DNA of 64,000 nucleotides, taken from NCBI GenBank assembly GCA_029204225.1, contig CM055112.1, positions 26,674,118 through 26,738,117 on the forward strand. Direction: 5' to 3'. Of the stretch, positions 38,035 to 48,493 are shown piece by piece. The position numbers and the translations under genes were made by a program. Below the pieces are notes generated by a model. It saw nothing but the letters and a program-made list of their open reading frames with translations. It was not told where the DNA came from and did no database searches. This stretch comes from Diphasiastrum complanatum (Eukaryota > Streptophyta > Lycopodiopsida > Lycopodiales > Lycopodiaceae). Each line of letters starts with the position of its first letter. Within the stretch, counting starts at the first letter, position 1.

Positions 38035-40623
38035 AGATTAGAAGGAAAAAAACATATTGACCTATGGGTAAGAGGTGATTTATACCCTCATAATCCACTG
38101 GTAGATGCTCCTCCTAAATTTTCTAATGTACATAGTTTGTTAAGGTTCGTTGGGGATGGTCGGAATGGACTGCTTGGCTATTGTCAAGCAATGGATTCTC
38201 GAAGAATCCAAGCTGAGACATTGGCAAATACGACATTCATTCGTATCTTGAGTATGAATGACAATTTAAAGTCATTGCATGGAATAAATATGAAATTGGA
38301 GCAGGAGATAAATGGTTTGAAAATAGAGCTTGCCAGTTCTATCGCAAAAATTGAAGAATTGCAATCTTCAATCAGTATATTTCAGAGGACAATATATGGC
38401 TTACAACGAAAGCGTAGAGTCTCGATGGATCAGCAAGCAGAAAATGAAAACCCTAAGAGACACAAACTAGAAGCTTTGGCACCAGGTGGTGGTGCCAGTA
38501 AAAGACGTATGAGGGACACAAAAGAGTTCTTGAGAAAGACGGTTGGAAAAGATTTTATTACCGAAAAATATATGAAACATTTTTTGAAGGGTAAAGATTT
38601 GATTAAGATTGTGGAAGATGAAACAAGTGATTCAATTCACTTGAGAATTGCAAAAAAGCTAGTCGACAAGTTCAAGCCAAATCCAAATGTTAAAGAGATA
38701 GTGTACGCATGTGACCAAGGAGGTGTGAGTCGCAAGGGGTATAGAGCTTTGAAGAAGTATATGAAACGCTCTGACAAAATTGGGTTAAAACGCCATCAAA
38801 TAATACCTACTTATAAACTTGTTGAATCCGCCAAACGAGAATGCAATTCGATTTTGCTCTCTGAATTAGGAGAGTTTCAACATATTGAGGATTCTTTTAC
38901 AGTAACCAATAAGAAGAAAGGACCTCCGACAAAACAATTATCATCAAGGCAATAATATATTCTTAGATCTGGAAAAGGTCCAAGCGATGATGATCCGACA
39001 TTACGAAGTTAGAACAAATGGTAAGAACATTTATTGTGGATTTCGGTTTTCAATTGTATGCTTTTCTTCAACTAATATGTTTTTGTAATGAAATTTCTGT
39101 TTTACAGATTTGCAGAGGTAAAGTTATATTTGTTATTAAGTTGGACGAAGCAGAAATCGTAAAAGGGCATAAACTTGAACGTGTCACAATCACCTTGATG
39201 AATTGTGAATTGCAACAGTTTGGCGGAAGTTATTGTAAAGAATTTAGCGTGCAATCTGAAAACCACATATGGTGGATAGCTGCATTTGAAGTTCCTAAGG
39301 AGTCTCACGACGTACTGGAGTGGCTATTTGAAAAATGTAGTATATCTAAGATAATACATGCACAAAATGAAGGCAAATTGCTCAATGTTGAAGGAGAAAG
39401 CTTTGTTGTAGAATGGCACCTAGCTGCTGATTTGAAGACTTTGAAATGCATGTACGGTTCTGGTCTCGGTGCAAATGCAAAGAATTTTTGTATATATTAT
39501 ATGTTTGAATCTGGGCAGAACAAAAGCATTTTGAATTGCAACCAACGTCTTGCACCAAATAGGCACAATCTAGACAAAGCTTGGAAACTTGTGTTGAACA
39601 TTCCTCTCGAAAGAGTCCATTTTTGCACAATGCATGGTGAATTACGAATACTGGACAAATTATTATTTTTGCATTGTTGTTGCGCATGGAACATGCAGCC
39701 CAAATCAAGAGCAGATGTTAGCATTAAAAATCTAGAGATAATTTTATCCGATATGGGATTGCACGGGGGCCACGTGAGTCTTACCAAAGACGTTGAGATG
39801 AGTGGAAAAATGCAAGATCTTCCAGCAAAAGTTTCAATGGGTGGTGCAAAAGTGAGACACCTATTGTCAAATCATACTGCACGTGAAAGCAGTGTTGAAT
39901 GGGAGTACTGGAAGAAAATATGTCAATGCACAACAAATATGGGCTCAGATCCTCGCATGGCAAGTACACGTGCTAAGGTTTGGCAAGCATTTGATGTCTT
40001 GTCACAAACTATCAACAAAAAGATTGTGAGAGATGAAGATTTGGATAGATACGCAAGAGAAGTCAAAATATTTACTGAATTGATGATCGATGCATGGGGA
40101 GAAACACACGTAACTCACTATATGGTATGTGTGTCTCATATTTTTTACTTTTGTATTTATGTATTTGTAAAGATTTAAATTAATATGAAATTTCTATTAA
40201 TAGCACATCTTCTATGCTCATGGACCTTGGTTTATGAAAACCTATGGATCATTAACTATTTGGAATACGCAAGGCATGGAAAAGAGTCATTACAGGGCAA
40301 AGGCTACATATTTCAAAAATTCACGGCATGGCGGAGGAAAGGGTCGTAGCAATGCATTGGTTGAGATATTCCAATGGTTTTACAGAGGAGTTTTGGGCCG
40401 AGGACACTTTCAAAACACAAGAACTGAAGAGTTGTGTTCAATGATCCCCAATTCAAATTCAGTCAGAAAGACAGCATGGCAATCCTCTAATGCTAGAACA
40501 AGGCATCAAGAATGGAGGATGTCTAGAGTCCGATTTGGAAAGAGATGGATGCCGAGGACACCAACATCCAATGTTTTGGAAAACAGCGCTAGAGAAGCTA
40601 CGGAAACTGATGAGATGGAATAG
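38035..40623 (+). CDS. DDE-transposase-like gene, spliced
   Basis: First clear exon opens at an acceptor at 38034 and encodes HIDLWVRGDLYP...GLLGYCQ, a Leu/Glu-rich coiled coil and a basic region to about 38955. Next block 38906-39020 (LEKVQAMMIRHYEVRTN) is in another frame, so an intron or frameshift lies near 38900-38968. Intron 39021-39117 (phase 1) restores GKVIFVIKLDEAEIVKG, agreeing with E2. Intron 40125-40203 (phase 0) joins THYM to HIFYAHGPWFM. Candidate catalytic residues: Asp in WHLAADLKTLK (39429) and Glu in QGMEKSH (40279), with HFCTMHGELRILDKLLFLH and an HGGGKGRSN motif between or after. I take it for a nuclear DDE-type transposase of an unnamed family. The catalytic assignment is inference; ATG and N-terminal exon unknown. 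Confidence 0.65.
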
Positions 40624-40756
40624 AAACAATTCATGTTGAATTGTAATTCGAATATTCCTTTGTGATAAATATTACTGCCGAACTGGATTGTTGTTGTAAA
40701 TAGAAATTGTTTTATTTGGTTTTATAATAATATCTATTTTTGAAAACACGTCCCTC

Positions 40757-40764
40757 TATATAAG
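40757..40764 (+). promoter_or_regulatory. TATA box of E1 gene 2
   Basis: TATATAAG, 124 bp before the ATG at 40888 and about 135 bp after the end of the transposase-like gene. The same octamer precedes the H3-like gene at a near-equal distance. Confidence 0.65.
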
Positions 40765-41474
40765 AGTGGGGTTTTCATTTTGTTGTCACTTCTTGCTTTG
40801 TTGAAATTTCTTTCCTCGTAATTTAGCTTGTCTTGTTCAATTAGACTACTAGTTTGCTGGTCAATTAGTGTTCTTAGTTGCATAACAATGTCGTCCTCTA
40901 AAATAGAGTTGGCCAATCTGCTAGCCCCCACAGAGTTTTTAGATTAGTTAGATCGTATTTATTGTATGTTTACCGGTAGAATAGACACGCTTGCCACTCT
41001 ACGGGCTAATACAGATGCATTCACGTACGTGAGTGAGTATATAGATGAAACTTTGAAGCCTTATGCCCTACAAATTCCTGACTCCACTATCATGTGGATT
41101 CCATATAACTTGCTTAGTTATATACGAAAAGGAGATAGACCCTTTATCGCTCGTCTCAACAGATTTATTAGTCACTTGGGTAACGATCATTACTTGGAGC
41201 TGACCAAGGATCAGCTGAAAACTTTTGATCTTAAAAGTGTAGGAAAGAAGTTTCTATCCGGTGAGATTACTGTTATTTTTTTTCTTAATGAATTTCCAGC
41301 GACTGTGGCTAGCAACAAACACAATCCTAGTGAGCAGGTGAACGAGATGAACGACCTAGGTGAAGAGGAAGATTTATCTGCAGAGCACGAAGCAGTCTTG
41401 GTTGCGCAAGAGGCAATAAGTCCTAAATATTCTTTGATGGTAAAAGCAAAATTAGACAAATATCTTGAACCTGG

Positions 41475-42283
41475 TGTTGAATTTCACACGTGTGGATTGT
41501 CCACTACATGTACTTGTGATCTCCTAAGGTGTGTAGATGCACCAAGATCAAGACTAGATTGAGATTCAAGATCTATCTTTGATTCTATGGCAAAAACACA
41601 CTACTACATGCATTCAATCACTTCCAACTCTCACTCACACGTGTGGGAAGTGTTCCAAAAGTATTCTAAGTAAAAACAAGCTGCTCTCCTCGGGTAGAGA
41701 GAGAAAAACCATCATGAGCTCTCGGGTAGAGAGAGAAAGCTAGAAATTCAATGACACTCAAAATCCACTCAATCTCAAAATCAATTAGATCCAAAAGGAG
41801 GAGTACAATGATACTAATAGATTCATGAGCTACCACTATGCTTAACTATGATTGGATCACACTTTGCCACTTCTTAATCCTATTGGACCATTGATCCATG
41901 CACCTCTAAATTCTATTGGACTATATTCAAGCACACTTCAATTTTCTATTGGACCTCACAAGGTTCCACCTCTAAATCCTATTGGACCTCTTAAGCTTCA
42001 TCAAACAAAAGCATGACACTTGTCTACACTCTAATTGGCACAAGTTTGGCTCAATATTGGCATTACAAGTGGAAATGGATAATTTGCCATCTATGCCAAA
42101 TTTGACCCTATCAACATCCTACACCTAAATGCTTGACTATGAAATTCTATGAGACCCCTATATCAAACATTTTGATTTACTTTACAATTGTCCACACGTG
42201 GGAACATCCTCCACACATGTGAGATTCACTTACAAACTTCTATCATAAAAAATATTAAGCTAGATTTTTGCCAATTTCTCACA
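41475..42283 (-). repeat. 3' LTR of copia C (minus sense)
   Basis: 809 bp. Sense start TGTGAGAAATTGGC at 42283. Contains CACACGTGTG at 41485-41494 and 41636-41645. The polypurine tract adjoins it on the interior side. Confidence 0.94.
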
Positions 42284-42409
42284 CTCCTCCTCAAAAAATA
42301 GCTTGGAAAGGTACTAGATCACTTGAGAAGTTTGTAAATCTTTTTGAGTGGATCATTTGGTATGCATAAGAAGTGAAGATCAGCCAAGGGATCCATCATA
42401 GCAGCACCC

Positions 42410-44983
42410 TTACCATATCCATGATAAGATCTCTTTGGTAGAGATCTCTTGCCAATGCCTTTGAAGAGTGCTCCACCAATATGCCACTATTATCATGGGC
42501 TTCCTCCATGCTTGATGATGATCTTTGCCTTGAAAGTTCCACTTGCATGATGGATGCACCATAAATAGAGAAATATGAGGCTTCCAAGCCTCATAAGGAT
42601 CATGGAGATCAAGATCATAAGATGTGAAACAATGATGATTATCAAGATTATGCTTTCTAGCTTGACTAGTCCACATACAATGAACTATATCCATGATGGA
42701 TCTAATCTTGATATCAAAGACTATCTTGATCTTTTTTAGGCTGGTTACTCTCTCAAGGATGTAAGTGTCCACTTTGGATGCTTCACTTAATCTCAAGAGG
42801 AGTTTACAATTTGCCTCAAAACATGTGAAAACATGATTTTCAAAAAAGTGAGTACCAAGCTCAATCTTGTTCTTACTAGAACCAAGAGCATACTTTTGAC
42901 AATACAATATCTTGCTTTTAAAAAGTATTGGAAACACATCTAAGTCAATAATGACAAGAAACATGTCCATACCATAAGCATCATACAAAACTAGTATAGC
43001 TTTTCTTGAACTTTGAGATCCAAAAAATTCAATGAAGCAAGATAGCATTTCAAGCAAAGGAAGAGAAGCATATATGAATGTGTTGTAGTAGATACCACAT
43101 GAAAGATGCCCCTCTTTGCCATGTAAGATGAGCCATAAAGACTCAGCCATGCATCTTGAAGATCTTCTTGAAATCATATGAATAAGAAACTCCTCCTCAC
43201 ACATTGGCCCCATCATAACTTGAATACCTTCAAAAAGGATAATTTGTGATGCTTCTTGAGAAGCCTTGATCTCGGCCACTTCCAAGATTGAATCTTCATG
43301 CAATATGACATCTCTATTCACCATCACATTTGAAATAGAGAGTGTAAAGACACTAAAGGTCTCCTTGATGGATGAGTATCCAATCATGATCCATGAGCTT
43401 GGATCATCCTTCCTTCTTGTTTCCAAGGGAATATGTGCAAAGCAAGCACTACCAAGTTCACTAAGGTGATCAACCTTAGGCTTCATCTTGAATAAAACTT
43501 CATATGGTGCTATTCCTTCAAGAGCTCCAATACTCCTAAAAGCTTTGATCTTCAATGAGAATTTCTTCTCAACATATGCTTTGAATAATAAGGAATAATC
43601 ATACACCATAATACTTGAAGAGAGAAGATATGTGCATCTTGTGTAATTTTCCTCCTTTGAAATATTGGAAATATAAGAAACATCAAGAGAGTTTGCACTC
43701 TCACTTGGATCCAATTTGTAGATGCCTTCAAATCTTGATCCATATGCAAGGATCTCACCATCCTTCTTAATCACACAATTGTCAATATTGAAATTGACAT
43801 CAAAGCCACTATCAAGAAGTTGGCCAACACTTAAGATGTTCTTTGTAAGCTTTGGGACAAAAAGAACATTGTTGAGAAAGAGATCTTTAGAAGATGCAAG
43901 CTTCAAGGGAATAATCCCTACTCCTTCAATATTGCACTCATGCTTACTTGCAAAGTATATGGTCTTCTTGACTCCATCATAAGGCATAATAGATGAAAAA
44001 AAGTGCTTGGAGCCACACATATGTGAAGATGCTCCACTATCAATATACCATGAGTCATCCTTGTTGAAGGTGGAAGAGGAGAAGCTTGATGCCATAAGAG
44101 AGCCTTCTCCATCACTTGCAATATAGTCTTCTTTCTCATTGGTGATGTTGGCTTGATTGAGTTGATTCTTCTTCTTGAAGCAATTGGTGGCATAATGGCC
44201 TTTCTTGCCACAATAAAAGCACTTGATCATCTTCTTCTTGAGATTTGAATTATAAGCATGAGAGGTATCCTCCTCCTCTCCATCTTGGTCTTTAGCTTTG
44301 TCATTAGAGAAATGATGGTGTTGCTTCTTACTCCTCTCTTTGTGCTTGGCAAATAGAACTTTGCCATCATCATGATTGAGTGATAGCTTGTCCATCCTCA
44401 AGAGTTTGTACTCTTGTCTTGATTCTTCAGAAATAAGCACACTTTGAAGGGCCTCCAAACTTGGTAGCTCCTCCTTAATAGCATAGGGCTGGACAAGGTT
44501 GTCATATTCATCTCTCAAGCCATTGAGAATGACTTGGACTAGCTCACTTTGATTGATTGAGTCACCAATACATGCAAGCTCCCTATGAATATCCTTGACC
44601 CTCAAAACATAATTAGATGCACTCTCGTCACTCTTTTGACTACTTTGGAATATTTGATTTCTAAGAGTGAGGAGCCTAGAGGTGTTCTTAGCCTCATAGA
44701 TGGACTTGAGACAATCCCAAGCTTCCTTGGATGTAGAACAATCACCAATCTCCCTCAATATCTCATTAGAGACATTCATCTTAATGTAGTGGAGAGCCAT
44801 CCTAGCTCTCTTCTTGTATTTTTGTACTTCTTGAAGGACTTGAGGCTCCTCCTCAATCCCAAGTACAATGTCCATCACATCTTGGAGTATCAAGATGGAC
44901 TCCATCCTCAATTTCCATATTGAATAATTGGAAGTAGACAATCTCTCACTTGGTTGCAACAAGTATGAACTCATTGAAGTCAT
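42410..44983 (-). CDS. copia C Gag-protease polyprotein with non-RT C-terminus
   Basis: 857 codons without a stop, starting MTSMSSYLLQPSERLSTSNY at 44983. Residues 1-200 are copia Gag (UBN2-type: WKLRMESILILQDVMDIVLG, SKEAWDCLKSIYEA). The zinc knuckle is CFYCGKKGHYATNC at about 259-272; the aspartic protease is WYIDSGASSHMCGS at about 314-327. A residual integrase C-terminal part follows (APYEVLFKMKPKV, RRKDDPSSWIMIGYSS) without the catalytic D-D-E core. The last 270 residues or so match no copia domain I know (RSSRCMAESLWLILHGKEGH; FIEFFGSQSSRKAILVLYDA). Likely a structural polyprotein mobilised in trans; the C-terminal part may be read-through of non-coding sequence or a real module. Confidence 0.85.
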   Translation of the reverse strand: MTSMSSYLLQPSERLSTSNYSIWKLRMESILILQDVMDIVLGIEEEPQVLQEVQKYKKRARMALHYIKMNVSNEILREIGDCSTSKEAWDCLKSIYEAKNTSRLLTLRNQIFQSSQKSDESASNYVLRVKDIHRELACIGDSINQSELVQVILNGLRDEYDNLVQPYAIKEELPSLEALQSVLISEESRQEYKLLRMDKLSLNHDDGKVLFAKHKERSKKQHHHFSNDKAKDQDGEEEDTSHAYNSNLKKKMIKCFYCGKKGHYATNCFKKKNQLNQANITNEKEDYIASDGEGSLMASSFSSSTFNKDDSWYIDSGASSHMCGSKHFFSSIMPYDGVKKTIYFASKHECNIEGVGIIPLKLASSKDLFLNNVLFVPKLTKNILSVGQLLDSGFDVNFNIDNCVIKKDGEILAYGSRFEGIYKLDPSESANSLDVSYISNISKEENYTRCTYLLSSSIMVYDYSLLFKAYVEKKFSLKIKAFRSIGALEGIAPYEVLFKMKPKVDHLSELGSACFAHIPLETRRKDDPSSWIMIGYSSIKETFSVFTLSISNVMVNRDVILHEDSILEVAEIKASQEASQIILFEGIQVMMGPMCEEEFLIHMISRRSSRCMAESLWLILHGKEGHLSCGIYYNTFIYASLPLLEMLSCFIEFFGSQSSRKAILVLYDAYGMDMFLVIIDLDVFPILFKSKILYCQKYALGSSKNKIELGTHFFENHVFTCFEANCKLLLRLSEASKVDTYILERVTSLKKIKIVFDIKIRSIMDIVHCMWTSQARKHNLDNHHCFTSYDLDLHDPYEAWKPHISLFMVHPSCKWNFQGKDHHQAWRKPMIIVAYWWSTLQRHWQEISTKEILSWIW

Positions 44984-45728
44984 GTAAAGTGGAGATAAAT
45001 AAAAGTGATGAACAAAAAATGTTGCTTCTCTCTCACTATAGGATCCAATAATGGTGTGCTACCATCTCCTATGCAAGATCTTGCAACAAACTGTGAGATG
45101 ATTCTCACTAGCTATCTCAATCTCTCCAAAACTAGATCTACTTCACATCAAATGATGGAGTATGGGCAAAGTTAGGATCAAACACTCTTAGCACGTGTGA
45201 AATACACTAAGAAACCAAATTTGACTCAAATACAATGATATTGCATGAAACAAAATGGCTAAGATCTCAAAACAGTGCCTAGATCACATATAGATGAGAT
45301 TGGTAAGCATTCAACTGTGATTTTGGATCAAACAAGCAATCTTTTGACCAAACCAAATGTGTCCACCCAGGTCTAGGTGCCCTACCTAACCCTCTTCAAA
45401 AGCTTATAACTTTTGATTGGCTCAACCAAATGGAATGAAACTGATTGCATTAGAAACTAGACAAAAATAGCTTCAAAACAAGCTATCTAGCAAGATTTTT
45501 GGATCAAACATGAAAGAGAACTCCCAAACTGAAATTGGATGTTCCTCACACGTGTCTGAGCACCTGATTCCGCACAGTACCAGGTCAGACCCAATCAATG
45601 TCCTTTTGATCTCTTTTGATCCAAAATTGAACAAGATAGCTAGGAAAATGGGCCTTGACAATTTGTAGCTCAAGATTGATGAATAGTTTCTACTCAAATG
45701 GATCAAAATGCATGGTAACCTTAGGTAG

Positions 45729-45740
45729 GCTCTGATACCA
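45729..45740 (-). other. copia C primer-binding site
   Basis: GCTCTGATACCA on the plus strand, exact complement of TGGTATCAGAGC, adjoining the 5' LTR. Confidence 0.93.
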
Positions 45741-46551
45741 TGTTGAATTTCACACGTGTGGATTGTCCACTACATGTACTTGTGATCTCCTAAGGTGTGT
45801 AGATGCACCAAGATCAAGACTAGATTGAGATTCAAGATCTATCTTTGATTCTATGGCAAAAACACACTACTACATGCATTCAATCACTTCCAACTCTCAC
45901 TCACACGTGTGGGAAGTGTTCCAAAAGTATTCTAAGTAGAAACAAGCTGCTCTCCTCTGGTAGAGAGAGAAAAACCATCATGAGCTCTCGGGTAGAGAGA
46001 GAAAGCTAGAAATTCAATGACACTCAAAATCCACTCAATCTCAAAATCAATTAGATCCAAAAGGAGGAGTACAATGATACTAATAGATTCATGAGCTACC
46101 ACTATGCTTAACTATGATTGGATCACACTTTGCCATCTCTTAATCCTATTGGACCATTGATCCATGCACCTCTAAATTCTATTGGACTATATTCAAGCAC
46201 ACCTCAATTTTCTATTGGACCTCACAAGGTTCCACCTCTAAATCCTATTGGACCTCTTAAGCTTCATCAAACAAAAGCATGACACTTGTCTACACTCTAA
46301 TTGGCACAAGTTTGGCTCAATATTGGCATTACAAGTGGAAATGGATAATTTGCCATCTATGCAAATTTGACCCTACTATCAACATCCTACACCTAAATGC
46401 TTGACTATGAAATTCTATGAGACCCCTATATCAAACATTTTGATTTACTTTACAATTGTCCACACGTGGGAACATCCTCCACACATGTGAGATTCACTTA
46501 CAAACTTCTATCATAAAAAATACCAAGCTAGATTTTTGCCAATTTCTCACA
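45741..46551 (-). repeat. 5' LTR of copia C (minus sense)
   Basis: 811 bp, paired with 41475-42283. The right flank is gene 2 of E1. Confidence 0.94.
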
Positions 46552-46766
46552 CTTATGAGGATGAGGGAGATGCTCCTAAATTAGCATTAGAAATGTTAAA
46601 ACCAGTACTGTCATTAGAGAAGCGATCAGAGAAGCTGAAGTCCTCTCTGAAGGAAATGGATCAAAATAAAGATTTTGTCATTTTTTTTCTTGAGGACTCT
46701 CCTAATTCTCTGTTGTAATTATATGATGTGCTTATTCATTGAATTTAGAATTTAAATTTTTTTTCT

Positions 46767-46772
46767 AATAAA
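46767..46772 (+). terminator. poly(A) signal of E1 gene 2
   Basis: AATAAA 49 bp after the gene 2 stop, in a T-rich context. Confidence 0.45.
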
Positions 46773-46793
46773 GATTTCTTTTCTTTTTTCCGT

Positions 46794-46861
46794 GGCGTGA
46801 TTTTCACACCAGGGCGCGACCAGGGCCCATTTGACCAGGTCGCGCCCTGGCGTGATTTTCA
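46794..46861. repeat. GC-rich hairpin with flanking direct repeats
   Basis: CCAGGGCGCGACC at 46809-46821 pairs perfectly with 46838-46850 across a 16-bp loop. GGCGTGATTTTCA occurs directly repeated on both sides (46794-46806, 46849-46861). It lies in the intergenic space between convergent genes 2 and 3, in otherwise AT-rich DNA. Confidence 0.9.
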
Positions 46862-47116
46862 TGCCACAACATGGAAACCTATCTTAGCTACAACATGGTT
46901 AAAGAAACTACCATTTCCATAGTACTGAAAATTTTAAATCACTGCATTCACATAGATGGTACTAAAATTTTCAAATGACAGCATTCACATAAACAATACT
47001 GAAATCAGATATTAAACTCAATCACAACAATTTGCATTCACATAATCTGAAATTCTGCAAGATACTTGACACCAAATCTTCAGTATATTATAAATAAAAT
47101 CATGTACATGATATTT

Positions 47117-48367
47117 TTAATTGCGCTCTCTCCTTAGCCTTCTAGCTAGGTGGAGATCCTTCGGGAGTATTGTGACTCTCTTCCCGTGCACTGCACACAA
47201 AAATGAGTCCTCAAAGAGCTGCATTAGGTATATTTCCGCAGACTCTTGTATTGCAGACACCGCATCTGCCGTAACTCTGTTTCCCAAGGAAAATTCATCG
47301 ACTATTTCTTTTACAAGCCTCACAAAAGGGGCCCTAGGGATCAAAAATTTTACGGACTTCTGATAGCTCTGTATATCCTGGAGCCACTTTGCGATCTTGC
47401 GCTGTCTACGCAATCGATGAGGTGGTGGCTGCATCCTGCGGAGCTCCTTTCCAGCCCATGGTGCTGCATGAGGGGCCGACCTACCCTTGCCACGCTCTAC
47501 GGTCCTACTTGGGCCAACTGCGGCAGAACTTGGAGGCGGTGGAGGTGGTGGAGGTGGAGGTGGTGGTGGTGGAGGTGGTGGAGGTGGTGGTGGTGGAGGT
47601 GGTGGTGGTGGAGGTGTTGGTGGAGGAGGTGGTGGAAGTGGTGGGGGCGGAGGCGGTGGAGGTGGAGGTGGTGGAGGCGATGTTGGCGGTGTGGGCAGTG
47701 GTGATGGCTGCTGAGCTGCAGGGTTCCGTCGCTTTCATGTAGAGCCTGCCTTGCGAGGATTCTTTCTCTTTCGCTCGTGTGCTCCTCTCTCTGACCATCT
47801 ATGGGTCGCCTTCTGCTTCATCCTTGTTGTGTGCGACATCGGGGTGCCCTCATCAGAACCACCCACCAACAACGACATCATCGGACCCATCACCGGGCCG
47901 TGACTTGGAGGTGACACGGTGGGTGTGGTGTCCCCCGATATGCCTAAATTTGATGTGTCCATGCCCATTGCTGGTGGAAATGGGTCGAAGAAAGAATCAT
48001 TCAGAACCGGCAACTCACCCGATGCCGCAAGCTCCTCATCTAGGAACTTCATTGTTTTCTCCCGCTCAGTTGCCGTCGGGGAAGGGCTTTTTTCTCGTGG
48101 TGGTTGTTGCTGCTGCTGGTCCTCCTGCTGCTGTTGGTCTTCTTGCTGCTGCTGCTCAGTCTGGTCCTCCTGTGTAGCTGCTGTATGGGCCATGTCCTCC
48201 TCAACTTCACGCTGAGTGGCCGGATCTTCCTGAGACGCTATAGGGCTACGACTCCTACTCCTGCTTCTGCTCTCCCGTCTCTCTCTCTCATCGAGGGTGG
48301 CTAGTGCATCCCTATGGAGCAATGCAGTCACTCTGGGATCTCTAGCCGTTTGTTTCGTCCGTGCCAT
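47117..48367 (-). CDS. histone H3-like fusion protein, one in-frame TGA
   Basis: 416 codons plus stop in a single frame. It begins MARTKQTARD at 48367, identical to histone H3 residues 1-8 with Asp instead of Lys9. Then come an RS repeat (about residues 33-45), a Gln-rich stretch (about 75-95), an acidic/Ser linker, TGA at position 211 (47735-47737), a proline-rich tract coded by CCACCACCT repeats (about 225-285), and an H3 histone fold (about 330-416): YQKS, LIPRAPFVRLVKEI, SAIQESAEIYLMQLFEDSF, LCAVHGKRVTILPKDLHLAR. Loop 1 has normal H3 length, unlike CENP-A/CENH3. Canonical H3 is about 136 residues, so the excess is linker. Expected to enter nucleosomes or mimic the H3 tail in the nucleus. 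The TGA may be a CGA mutation. A start 4 codons upstream (48379) is possible but MARTK fits. Confidence 0.88.
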
Positions 48368-48493
48368 TTCCTCCAACATTGGTTAGCCTTTGAAAACGTA
48401 TCAGAGAACACGAGAGATGAAAAACAGAGAATTTAAAAAAACTGACACTCTGACACTCAAGGGATGAAGTGGAGAAATGAGGACCCAAGCACC

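Larger units (their letters stand above)
41475..46551 (-). mobile_element. Ty1/copia element C, young, lacking RT
   Basis: 5077-bp element in minus sense with LTRs 41475-42283 and 45741-46551 that differ at only about seven bases and two small indels (about 99% identical by eye), the primer site TGGTATCAGAGC (complement at 45729-45740) and a polypurine tract TTTTTTGAGGAGGAG (complement 42284-42298). It has one uninterrupted ORF of 857 codons with Gag and protease but no reverse transcriptase, RNase H or complete integrase. The young LTRs show it moved recently using enzymes from elsewhere. Confidence 0.93.
40888..46718 (+). pseudogene. E1 gene 2, unknown protein, split by copia C
   Basis: The frame starts MSSSKIELANLLAPTEFL at 40888, meets one in-frame TAG (40945-40947), and stays open to 41474, where copia C begins. 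It resumes at about 46554 (YEDEGDAPKLALEMLKPVLS) and stops at 46718. A poly(A)-signal-like AATAAA follows at 46767. Without the copia the product would be about 250 residues: a globular first half (IPYNLLSYIRKGDRPFIARL, KKFLSGEITVIFFLNEFP), an acidic stretch, and a helical C-terminus ending FFLEDSPNSLL. No family recognised. No target duplication flanks copia C and the two halves do not rejoin in frame, so bases were lost or the insertion was irregular. Confidence 0.6.

Noticed and set aside
47487-47714. Long poly-Gly ORF on the plus strand
   Set aside because: It is the complement of the proline-rich linker of the H3-like gene; the minus frame has the conserved ends, the plus frame does not.
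47117-48367. Reading the H3-like gene as host CENH3
   Set aside because: CENH3 also starts MARTK, but loop 1 here has ordinary H3 length and positions 6-8 match canonical H3. The location inside inverted repeats also argues against it, though a captured host variant remains possible.
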